This document shows, piece by piece, positions 1 to 5,562 of a stretch of 8,020 nucleotides of DNA. The stretch comes from an uncultured Proteiniphilum sp. Lineage in GTDB: Bacteria; Bacteroidota; Bacteroidia; Bacteroidales; Dysgonomonadaceae. The stretch's first letter is position 1. Every line of letters begins with the position of its first letter. The notes below the pieces were generated by a model. The model did no database searches and was not told where the DNA came from. It saw only the letters and a program-made list of their open reading frames with translations. Position numbers and translations under genes: made by a program. The stretch covers positions 1 through 8,020 of the forward strand of contig NZ_CALNAT010000261.1 in NCBI RefSeq assembly GCF_937873925.1, in the 5' to 3' direction.

Positions 1-1
1 T

Positions 2-1342
2 CTAGTAGCTTCGTTTTCTGATGTTCCGGATAAAATCCAGTGAGTTGCCCACCGAGAAAAAAGGCCGGGACAGATACTGCGACAGCATTTCGTCCATATC
101 TCCCACATTACTCCTTGTAACGCCCGTTCCCCGATCATTGCCCCAGCTCCCCTTGACATTCAACGAATTGTTGAAATACTTCTCTTCCTCGTTTGAATTC
201 AATCTAAACGACAAATCCAGATTATTGGTCCTGGTCAAGCTCTTAATATTTTCTTCGATCCTTACGGAACTGCCGTCAGGCAGAAACTGCTCTGAAACCG
301 AATAGCCTTCCTTACCCACACGGTCGTTGAAGTAAATGGCATTGAATGTCATTTCCATATCCTTCTTCATCTTAATCAACTGGTTCGCGGCAATAGCATT
401 ACTGATACTGTTGATGTATCTATTCTTGCTGACCGGGGGAGTGGAAGGGGAGGTGATGGAGAGCATACTGGTACTTTCGGAACTCGCATAGTTATAATCG
501 TAACCTTCGCGTGTGACAACCTCCAGACTCAAATCCTTACCGGCGTTATTCCCCTTGTAGGTCGTCATGTTTTGCTTTCGGGGGGCAAAGTACATCGCCA
601 CCAATTCCGCATTCCACATTGCCGGTTCGTAACCGGCTCCCGCCAGGGCATTCATCATCAGCTTCCCCTTGGCGTTTTCCTTCAATTTAAGGTTGAGTGC
701 CGCCGCATCGACAAACATCTTGTCTGCCAACACTTTGATCGGCTGGTGATTTTCCATCACCTGAACGGTCGCCACATCCCGTGCTTCAATGTTTTTGGTT
801 GCAATGCTATAACGACCCTGTAGAAGATCCAAGTTCTCGATATAAAACTTATTGATGGGTTTCTTATTATAAGAAATAGTACCTGATTCATCCACATCAA
901 TACCCGGCATCTTCTTTAATACATCTTCGATGGTACGGTCATTTTGACCGGTATATACGCCAACTGCGTAGTTGAGGGTATCTCCGGCACGGCGGATTGG
1001 TGACGCAGTGACGGTTACCCCTTTCAACTCAATGACTTTCTCCTCAATGTTGAAATCGACCTGCCCCGGGCGGTTGGGCACTGTACGGCTATGTTTCCCT
1101 ACTGTAAGTCCGGAGGCTGTAACCACGAGGGAATCGGCTGTTCCCTTGTAAGTTACTTTGTAGTTCCCATTTTCGTCGCTTGTCGTAAACCCGGCAATCG
1201 TGTTACTTCCCTTGGCCTGCACGGTTATGTTGGCAATCAAAGGCTCTCCCTGCCTGTTCTTGACCGTGCCGGTAAGAATCGTTTGGGAGTATGCAAACAG
1301 CGGAATAATCAAAAAAAAGATACCGAAAAAAAACTGTCTCAT
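2..1342 (-). CDS. TonB-dependent-receptor-type outer membrane protein, ends early at TAG
   Basis: The 446-residue reading frame starts with a signal peptide (residues 1-19, hydrophobic FFFGIFFLIIPLFAYSQ). A carboxypeptidase-like regulatory beta-sandwich follows at about 21-105 (TGTVKNRQGEPL, then SDENGNYKV). After it comes a plug-like domain at about 115-205 with TIEDVLKKMPGIDVDESGTI, which is typical of Bacteroidota TonB receptors, and then the first strands of a putative barrel. Proteins of this architecture are usually about 800-900 residues. This frame stops at TAG in positions 2-4, shortly after a motif (IRNIRKRSY) that normally leads into further barrel strands. It therefore looks truncated by a nonsense or frameshift mutation, although only one base remains beyond the stop, so resumption in another frame cannot be seen. 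It starts 36 bases after the GLPGLI gene, probably in the same transcript. The family would act in the outer membrane. The substrate is unknown. Confidence 0.8.
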   Translation of the reverse strand: MRQFFFGIFFLIIPLFAYSQTILTGTVKNRQGEPLIANITVQAKGSNTIAGFTTSDENGNYKVTYKGTADSLVVTASGLTVGKHSRTVPNRPGQVDFNIEEKVIELKGVTVTASPIRRAGDTLNYAVGVYTGQNDRTIEDVLKKMPGIDVDESGTISYNKKPINKFYIENLDLLQGRYSIATKNIEARDVATVQVMENHQPIKVLADKMFVDAAALNLKLKENAKGKLMMNALAGAGYEPAMWNAELVAMYFAPRKQNMTTYKGNNAGKDLSLEVVTREGYDYNYASSESTSMLSITSPSTPPVSKNRYINSISNAIAANQLIKMKKDMEMTFNAIYFNDRVGKEGYSVSEQFLPDGSSVRIEENIKSLTRTNNLDLSFRLNSNEEEKYFNNSLNVKGSWGNDRGTGVTRSNVGDMDEMLSQYLSRPFFSVGNSLDFIRNIRKRSY

Positions 1343-1378
1343 CGCATATTGTATTTTATGCTACAAATCTCCTGAACC

Positions 1379-2290
1379 TCATTCCAATTCCATGGGGTTG
1401 TACGGATTTAACTTTTCTTCATTTGGTGTCGCAAGAGCTATACCTTTTGGATTAGGCAATAATAATAACCGGTAATAATTCTCCTGGGCTTCTCTTTTCA
1501 ATTTCACATGATTTCTTCTATCTGCTTTCTTGAATTGTGTAAAGGCATCATGCATTTGTATGGGGAACTTTTTGGGGTAGTTCTCAATCCCCACGCATTC
1601 AAAAACAAATTGCCTCTCCTCATCGTACACTTTCAGGATCAATCCCGGCAAACCCCCGAATTTCCAGGGGCCGTTACTGATGGGGATGTCCGTTGTGAAC
1701 CAAGCCGTATAATTCCTGCCTCGAAATTGGCATGCCGCTTTTTGGCATAAATAGCCGACAACGGTCAACGTATCGTCGCTTATTTCCCAGTTTTGCACGA
1801 GAAGGGGTTCCGTACATCTGCTGTCAAAATGCGATAATTTATTGGGCATACGGGTATATTCGGTCAACTCCTTTTTCGAAAAATCCTTGAAATATTCCGA
1901 ATAGATATACTCCGACCATCCCTGGTATTTTCCCATGGGGCCCTTCCATCCGACCGTTCTATACTCGTCATTAACTTTTGGATTATCTTGTATCCAAATA
2001 GAGGCTAAGGAGTCGTTGTTAAATACAAAATAACTATAGTATCTTGAAAAATGTGTCCCTATGTCCAAACATTGTAAATCGTCGTATGTTTCCATATTTC
2101 CGATGTCCGTCGCATTCATGGCATACAGTATCCGGATATTGCTCAAATCGACGGTACTCATTTTCAATTCAAATTGAAAAGGGTAAGGTGCCATCGGATT
2201 TACACCCGGAGTTTGCTGTGATAAATTTTTCTGGGCAAAACAAACCCAGGATGAAAAGCTGAAAATTAAAAAGATAAATACCTGTTTCAT
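1379..2290 (-). CDS. GLPGLI family secreted protein
   Basis: This 303-residue protein has a clear signal peptide (residues 1-19, MKQVFIFLIFSFSSWVCFA), so it is exported to the periplasm or cell surface. The family-defining motif is at 213-218 (GLPGLI), inside the stretch WKFGGLPGLILKVYD. The upstream WFTTDIPISNGPW and the closing YNPMELE are also typical of the family, and the length is close to normal. The biochemical function of GLPGLI proteins is not established. They recur next to TonB-receptor-type genes and modified-peptide loci in Bacteroidota, as here. The ATG lies six bases after the LanC-like stop codon, and the gene ends 36 bases before the receptor-type gene, so the three are probably one operon. 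Cysteines at 74, 159, 182 and 187 could form periplasmic disulfides (inference). Nothing in the frame looks damaged. Confidence 0.9.
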   Translation of the reverse strand: MKQVFIFLIFSFSSWVCFAQKNLSQQTPGVNPMAPYPFQFELKMSTVDLSNIRILYAMNATDIGNMETYDDLQCLDIGTHFSRYYSYFVFNNDSLASIWIQDNPKVNDEYRTVGWKGPMGKYQGWSEYIYSEYFKDFSKKELTEYTRMPNKLSHFDSRCTEPLLVQNWEISDDTLTVVGYLCQKAACQFRGRNYTAWFTTDIPISNGPWKFGGLPGLILKVYDEERQFVFECVGIENYPKKFPIQMHDAFTQFKKADRRNHVKLKREAQENYYRLLLLPNPKGIALATPNEEKLNPYNPMELE

Positions 2291-2296
2291 AATTAA

Positions 2297-2926
2297 CTAA
2301 ATATTATTAATGATTGGCTGATATGCTATAAACTCCAAACAAAAACCAATAACCCCGGTCAAACTTAAATCTTTATTTCTTTTACTGTATTCACTCCAAT
2401 ACGGTAAGACAGTAATGTCATAAACAGATGGAGGATCTATGTCTTTTCTATTTTTATAATAAAGAATGTATTCTATATATGTTTCGGGGCAGTTATTGTG
2501 TTTGCCATTTTCAATGATTTCCTTCGATTTATTATAAACTTCCGATAAGAAATCAGGGGTAAAAGGATTATTACCTTTATTTCTATCATTCTCAGAATAT
2601 AATCGACACAGTATGTATCTTACAATCCCGCCAAATCCATAGAACAAATCGTAACGATTTATTCTTGCAGGGGATATTTCCATTACTTTCAAATTTAAAT
2701 CCGACAATATTTTATTGACATCTCCCGAAATAAATTTATGCAGGGATAAATATTTGATACCCCATCCTATCTCCAATAATCCATCTGCAAAATTTAATGG
2801 TATATTCTCAGACACAGCATCAATAACTTTATCTAAAAGAGATTTTGCCAATTGAGAAAAAAATGGATTATGGGAAAATTTCGCGTAGTGAAATAGCAAT
2901 ATGGAAATTCCCATTTTCCCAGCCAC
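2297..2926 (-). CDS. LanC-like (lanthionine cyclase-like) protein, 5' end displaced by a frameshift
   Basis: From the GTG at 2924-2926 the frame encodes 209 residues resembling the LanC-like alpha/alpha-toroid proteins of Bacteroidota. It has GKMGISILLFHYAKF at 3-17, then GLLEIGWGIKYL at 49-60, then DLFYGFGGIVRYIL at 93-106, and a final G-containing helix LSLTGVIGFCLEF. True LanC cyclases carry zinc ligands (a Cys and a Cys-His-Gly motif). I see none here, so the cyclase activity is doubtful and a scaffold or partner role is possible. The open frame continues upstream to 3034 and encodes a convincing first helix (ILLNRISYIVCHID, then GIGLVAGKMG), but it contains no ATG, GTG or TTG before 2926. 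The GTG therefore probably is not the true start. The natural 5' part appears to be the frame ending at 3004, joined by a -1 shift in an A7 run at 3026-3032. It sits six bases before the GLPGLI gene. Confidence 0.7.
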   Translation of the reverse strand: MAGKMGISILLFHYAKFSHNPFFSQLAKSLLDKVIDAVSENIPLNFADGLLEIGWGIKYLSLHKFISGDVNKILSDLNLKVMEISPARINRYDLFYGFGGIVRYILCRLYSENDRNKGNNPFTPDFLSEVYNKSKEIIENGKHNNCPETYIEYILYYKNRKDIDPPSVYDITVLPYWSEYSKRNKDLSLTGVIGFCLEFIAYQPIINNI

Positions 2927-3003
2927 TAGCCCAATGCCTTTGGATTGATCAATATGACAGACAATGTATGAAATACGGTTTAAAAGTATTCGTTCTTTAT
3001 TTT

Positions 3004-3297
3004 TTATAGTTTCTTTTTCTTTATATTTTTTTCTCTATTTAATTTGTCAAATGAAATAAAATCCTTTGTAAACTTGCTCTCCAAATCAGATTTCATAGTT
3101 TTGATAAATTCATAATTCTCATAAAATAAAAGAGAAGATTGAAAATATGTTTCAGGAGATTTAAATTTTTCAATGGCAAACGTCTTTTTTTGTAAAGCAT
3201 TTGGCAACAACAGATAAGCGATGTATAACCGGTTATAAGTTCTTTTTTCGGAAAAATGTGCATAGGGCGGGGTATCCCTGTGTATGTGGCCAATCAC
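3004..3297 (-). CDS. Unidentified ORF, probable frameshifted 5' part of the LanC-like gene
   Basis: The frame gives 97 residues from a GTG at 3295-3297. An ATG at 3094-3096 (residue 68) is an alternative start. I do not recognise a family. The N-terminal half (IGHIHRDTPPYAHFSEKRTY) is less AT-rich than the lysine-rich C-terminal half, and the two may have different origins. The frame overlaps the upstream extension of the LanC-like frame (2927-3034) and ends in KNIKKKKL. Moving back one base at the A7 run gives a continuous reading from residues near FISFDKLNREK into the LanC first helix. From the ATG at 3096 the joined product would be about 265 residues. Upstream, the same frame is closed by TAA at 3316-3318. 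It may be a gene fragment rather than an independent gene. Confidence 0.4.
   Translation of the reverse strand: MIGHIHRDTPPYAHFSEKRTYNRLYIAYLLLPNALQKKTFAIEKFKSPETYFQSSLLFYENYEFIKTMKSDLESKFTKDFISFDKLNREKNIKKKKL
3025..3031 (-). promoter_or_regulatory. A-AAA-AAT heptamer: possible -1 slippery site or frameshift mutation
   Basis: Read on the minus strand in the frame that ends at 3004, the codons GAA-AAA-AAT form the heptamer A AAA AAT within a run of seven A (3026-3032). This fits the X-XXY-YYZ pattern of -1 ribosomal slippage. A homopolymer of this length is also a hot spot for polymerase slippage, indel mutation and sequencing error. A -1 shift here leads exactly into the LanC-like frame. No strong stem-loop was noticed just downstream, so programmed ribosomal frameshifting is only one of several explanations. 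Confidence 0.4.
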
Positions 3298-3835
3298 TAC
3301 ATCGTTTAATTCAGTTTAAAAATTCACCATCTCTAAAGAAAGGATGCAATGTTTTTTGAGATTATACCTTAAATCAATAACTTTGTCGTACAAGTAAATA
3401 CAAATAGCAAAGTGTCATGTAATTTGTTAGCGTGATTTCTATATTATTTGGTGTTCTAAATATTGTTTTATCATTTTTGTTCCCATTTCACCAAAAGTTT
3501 CTGTATTAGAATTGAAGGATACCTTAAAAAGTATGTTAGCAATAAAACTATTCAAAAGTTATTCTACAATTAAAAAAGAAACCATATCGGTAATCTTTTA
3601 CTCTCATAAACATTTTATCAATACCATTGTATGAATGAAGATATTATTTCGACATTCTGTCCAATACCAAAAAGAACAAGACAGGAAGGAAGAAAACAAT
3701 AGTCGAAACTTTACGTAGTCTGACTAACCTTACTACATTTCAAAGACCGTTTGAAGTAAAGACCTTCAGCTTATTACCAAATTTTTCTATCTTTGGGATG
3801 GTAACTCAATTATTGTCATTTTAATGTATATCTCT
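3298..3835. other. Gene-poor AT-rich stretch with decayed coding scraps
   Basis: This roughly 540-base stretch holds no intact gene. By eye its base composition is strongly AT-rich: the 60 bases at 3361-3420 contain 16 G or C. On the minus strand several short open pieces look protein-like but are separated by stops. They are 22 codons at 3548-3613 (ends NCRITFE), 40 codons at 3439-3558 (ends MIKQYLEHQII) and about 30 codons at 3319-3412 (contains YLYDKVIDLRYN, ends LEMVNF). The last two share the frame of the ORF at 3004-3297. This suggests remnants of one or more lost genes. None matches a family I can name. Confidence 0.5.
3439..3613 (-). pseudogene. Possible remnant of an unidentified gene
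   Basis: Two adjacent open pieces in different frames read as plausible protein. The first (3548-3613) begins with ATG and gives MFMRVKDYRYGFFFNCRITFE. The second (3439-3558) gives FIANILFKVSFNSNTETFGE and ends with an amphipathic tail, MIKQYLEHQII. A single shift would join them into about 60 residues that end at a natural-looking TAG. It lies between the glycosyltransferase and LanC-like genes on the same strand, so it may be what is left of another cluster gene. I could not identify the family, and in such AT-rich DNA chance open frames are possible. Confidence 0.25.
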
Positions 3836-4711
3836 TTAAATAATCGGTTTACTGATTTTATAGGTTTCTATGTTTAATATTTCCCTTACTTCCGGACATT
3901 TGTTCCATAGAATGCGATAAAAGGAATCATCTATTTTCAATAATCGACCAAAATCGTAAGTATAATTATTGAAAATATATCCTTCTTCGAAATTGATAAT
4001 GCATTCCTGTTTTTCATTCTGATCATCAATAACATAAGTTTTGTTGGCACGCCCTTCTGCTTTATAGGGCTGCATAAACAGACACTTGCCCTTCTCCTGA
4101 ATTGTGAGGTCTAAATCTTCATTGTCATAAAATATTAAGGTGTTGGTCTGCTGATCCATTTCTATCAAATAGATATGCTCACTACATTGTTCCCTGAACA
4201 AACCTAAGTAAAATTCATCCAAATCACGGGGAATTGATAATTTATTTTCACGAATAAATCGGATTTCATCATAAAAAAGCATGCATAGTTCCCTGAAATA
4301 TTCGGTTCTACCTCCATAGAAAAAACCTCCACCGTTTCTATTATTCCAATAGGGTTTTACCAATAGAAAATCATGCTGAAAAAAATTATATCGGTCACCA
4401 ATTGCAAAATCAGCGTCAATAAAGAAAATATGGCTGTAAGTATCCCATTTTCCAGAAGCATCCAGATAATCAGTAATGAGGTTATTCTTCAACAGTGTAG
4501 TAAAAGGCCATAAAGTAGTTTGGCAAGGAATGGAAACAATTTCCTTGATCGTTTCATTTCGGTCGGTGAATACATAATAATCTAGATCAAGATCCTGTCC
4601 AAAGTTCATTTTATTGTAGGGAAAATATCGGCGTACAGAATTAAAATAGATAGGATCTTTCCCAACAGCGATCGTAAAAAGTGCAATCTTGTATATGGAT
4701 ATATCTTCCAT
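3836..4711 (-). CDS. Glycosyltransferase resembling family GT6
   Basis: This 291-residue protein is predicted to be soluble and cytoplasmic, with no signal peptide or membrane segment. Its layout follows GT6 (the ABO/alpha-1,3-Gal(NAc) transferase family). It opens with IALFTIAVGKDPIYF (9-23), then YYVFTDR (45-51) where the family has YVFTD, then WPFTTLL (68-74). IFFIDADF (95-102) holds an acidic D-A-D at 99-101. GGGFFYGG (127-134) matches the acceptor-side loop, and DLDEFYLG (163-170) matches the region of the family's HDESHLN. Several bacterial GT6 enzymes have N-x-N in place of D-x-D, so the D-x-D here suggests metal-dependent sugar-nucleotide use (inference). It lies 283 bases downstream of the RiPP precursor, so the peptide or a surface glycan could be its acceptor. 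The start is the ATG at 4709-4711. No damage is seen. Family assignment is by motif recognition only. Confidence 0.65.
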   Translation of the reverse strand: MEDISIYKIALFTIAVGKDPIYFNSVRRYFPYNKMNFGQDLDLDYYVFTDRNETIKEIVSIPCQTTLWPFTTLLKNNLITDYLDASGKWDTYSHIFFIDADFAIGDRYNFFQHDFLLVKPYWNNRNGGGFFYGGRTEYFRELCMLFYDEIRFIRENKLSIPRDLDEFYLGLFREQCSEHIYLIEMDQQTNTLIFYDNEDLDLTIQEKGKCLFMQPYKAEGRANKTYVIDDQNEKQECIINFEEGYIFNNYTYDFGRLLKIDDSFYRILWNKCPEVREILNIETYKISKPII

Positions 4712-4994
4712 AATTTATGCGAATTAAAAAAAACGCATTAAAAATAGATCCGCAATATAGAAAAAAAAACGACAAAAACCATTTTTTTCATATATTTTAT
4801 GTATTTTTTGTGATATGTAAGAAAATACATCAAATTCATCAGTCTTCTTCTGAGATATTGATTGTTATATGATTTTTCATTGTTGTTTTTTTAAAGTGCA
4901 AAGAATTCTTTATCAAATTTTTCTTTTAAAGAAGTTGTTAATTTCATGAACCGAATTTCGATTGTGAAGAACAGAAGCAAACGAAACTTTTTCC
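4712..4994. other. Intergenic AT-rich spacer between precursor and glycosyltransferase
   Basis: These 283 bases carry several T or A runs, including nine A at 4761-4769 and tracts around 4781-4809. I see no convincing gene. A 13-codon minus-strand frame at 4839-4880 (MKNHITINISEED) is too short to support. The spacer probably holds the promoter for the glycosyltransferase and possibly a terminator after the precursor, but I found no clean stem-loop. I also found no exact Bacteroidota -33/-7 (TTTG, TAnnTTTG) pair with normal spacing. A near match (TATATTGC on the minus strand around 4752-4759) has an upstream TTTG too close to fit. Confidence 0.5.
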
Positions 4995-5180
4995 TTAAAA
5001 TATGCCGGAAAATGTTCTTTTAAATACATCACATTTGTTGTGTTCAGAAGATGTCAAAGTAATACCTGTACAGGTGCAACCGCAGGTTGATCCTCCACCG
5101 CCCCACAACATGCCCATCTGCCTTGCTTCCAACTCCGATTTGCTGAGTTGGGTAAGTTTTAATGCATTAATTGTTCTCAT
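4995..5180 (-). CDS. RiPP precursor peptide with GG leader (Bacteroidales natural-product-precursor type)
   Basis: This 61-residue peptide has two parts. The leader (1-30) reads LTQLSKSELEARQMGMLWGG and ends in four glycines at 27-30. It fits the Bacteroidales GG-type precursors, where a Leu/Ser/Glu helix (LSKSELEARQM) precedes a GG cleavage site for a C39-type peptidase. The core (31-61) is rich in Cys, Thr and Ser. It has a C-x-C-x-C motif at 33, 35 and 37 (STCGCTCTG), a TLTSS run at 41-45 and a further Cys at 50. Such residues are targets for thioether, dehydration or sulfur-to-carbon crosslinks in related peptides. The start is the ATG at 5178-5180. An ATG at 5188-5190 is out of frame. 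No maturase or exporter is visible, but a GT6-like enzyme and a LanC-like protein follow on the same strand. The antisense frame across it is a shadow. Precursor type is confident; the actual modification is unknown. Confidence 0.8.
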   Translation of the reverse strand: MRTINALKLTQLSKSELEARQMGMLWGGGGSTCGCTCTGITLTSSEHNKCDVFKRTFSGIF

Positions 5181-5302
5181 AAAGAATCATATTTAATTTT
5201 TATTCATAGACATTGTTACTCGCAAAGACGTCATTGTCTTTTTATTCTTTCCGGCAAGCGATAATGCCGGAAAGAACTATTGTTTATTATGGCACAAAAT
5301 AA
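5181..5302. other. Upstream region of the RiPP precursor
   Basis: These bases hold a perfect 12-bp inverted repeat (5245-5276, listed separately) and an A/T-rich leader just before the precursor ATG. There is no Shine-Dalgarno, which is normal in Bacteroidota. On the minus strand a CGTCTTTG around 5222-5229 ends in the TTTG of the Bacteroidota -7 element but lacks its TA, and I see no matching upstream TTTG. I infer a promoter here from the position alone. Confidence 0.35.
5245..5276. terminator. Perfect 12-bp inverted repeat, possible terminator or operator
   Basis: TTCTTTCCGGCA at 5245-5256 pairs perfectly with TGCCGGAAAGAA at 5265-5276 across an 8-base loop (AGCGATAA). It lies between the remnant that follows the NADH dehydrogenase gene and the RiPP precursor, both on the minus strand. 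It could end read-through from the oxidoreductase transcript. It lacks a proper T-run after the stem on either strand (minus continues TAAAAAG), so it is not a textbook intrinsic terminator. A dyad-symmetric protein-binding site controlling the precursor is a reasonable alternative. Confidence 0.5.
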
Positions 5303-5518
5303 TTAACTGATTGGTATCGTCGTTAATTTCCGAATATACAACTGATAATTAATACATTCCTTGTACCGTATCGTTTCCTTCCGGAAATAAGGAATGAATT
5401 TCTTACCGTTTGGGTCTTGTTGGGCATATAGATACATATTCAAGTTATACCGTATGTAGATTGCCGGATCGATATCTTTTATATTATCCTGAACAAACCG
5501 GATAAGCGGGGTGGTTAG
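5303..5518 (-). pseudogene. 3' remnant of an unidentified gene
   Basis: An open frame of 71 codons plus TAA runs from just after a TGA (5519-5521) to 5303. Its product reads like real protein: IRFVQDNIKDIDPAIYIRYN, then FIPYFRKETIRYKECINYQL, then YIRKL. It lacks a start codon at its beginning; the first in-frame ATG is internal (NMYLY). Just upstream, the same frame holds MGFLNYE followed by two stops in quick succession. Its base composition is closer to the housekeeping genes than to the AT-rich RiPP region. It begins 44 bases after the NADH dehydrogenase stop codon. This looks like the 3' end of a truncated or decayed gene. I do not recognise the family, and the possibility of a short functional ORF starting at the internal ATG remains open. 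Confidence 0.4.
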
Positions 5519-5562
5519 TCACATTGATCATTCATAATTCAAAAATCCCATACGGATACACT

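Noticed and set aside
3093..3293. Minus-strand frame of 66 codons in another phase of the ORF at 3004-3297
   Set aside because: It starts at a GTG four bases inside the other frame, shows no motif, and ends without continuing into the LanC-like frame.
3631..3702. Plus-strand ATG frame of 23 codons (MNEDIISTFCPIPKRTRQEG and on)
   Set aside because: It is short, soon closed by stops, with no family recognised and every supported gene on the opposite strand.
4750..4775. Possible Bacteroidota promoter before the glycosyltransferase gene
   Set aside because: TATATTGC is one base off the -7 element and the upstream TTTG is much closer than the usual spacing, so I did not call it.
4839..4880. Thirteen-codon minus-strand frame MKNHITINISEED
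   Set aside because: It is too short and has no leader or core features; it probably arises by chance in AT-rich DNA.
5002..5196. Plus-strand open frame of 64 codons across the precursor gene
   Set aside because: It is antisense to the precursor, whose GG leader and Cys core are far more specific.
5355..5396. CATTCCTT and AAGGAATG inverted pair
   Set aside because: The 8-bp arms are 26 bases apart inside the remnant reading frame with no T-run; a chance pairing is likely.
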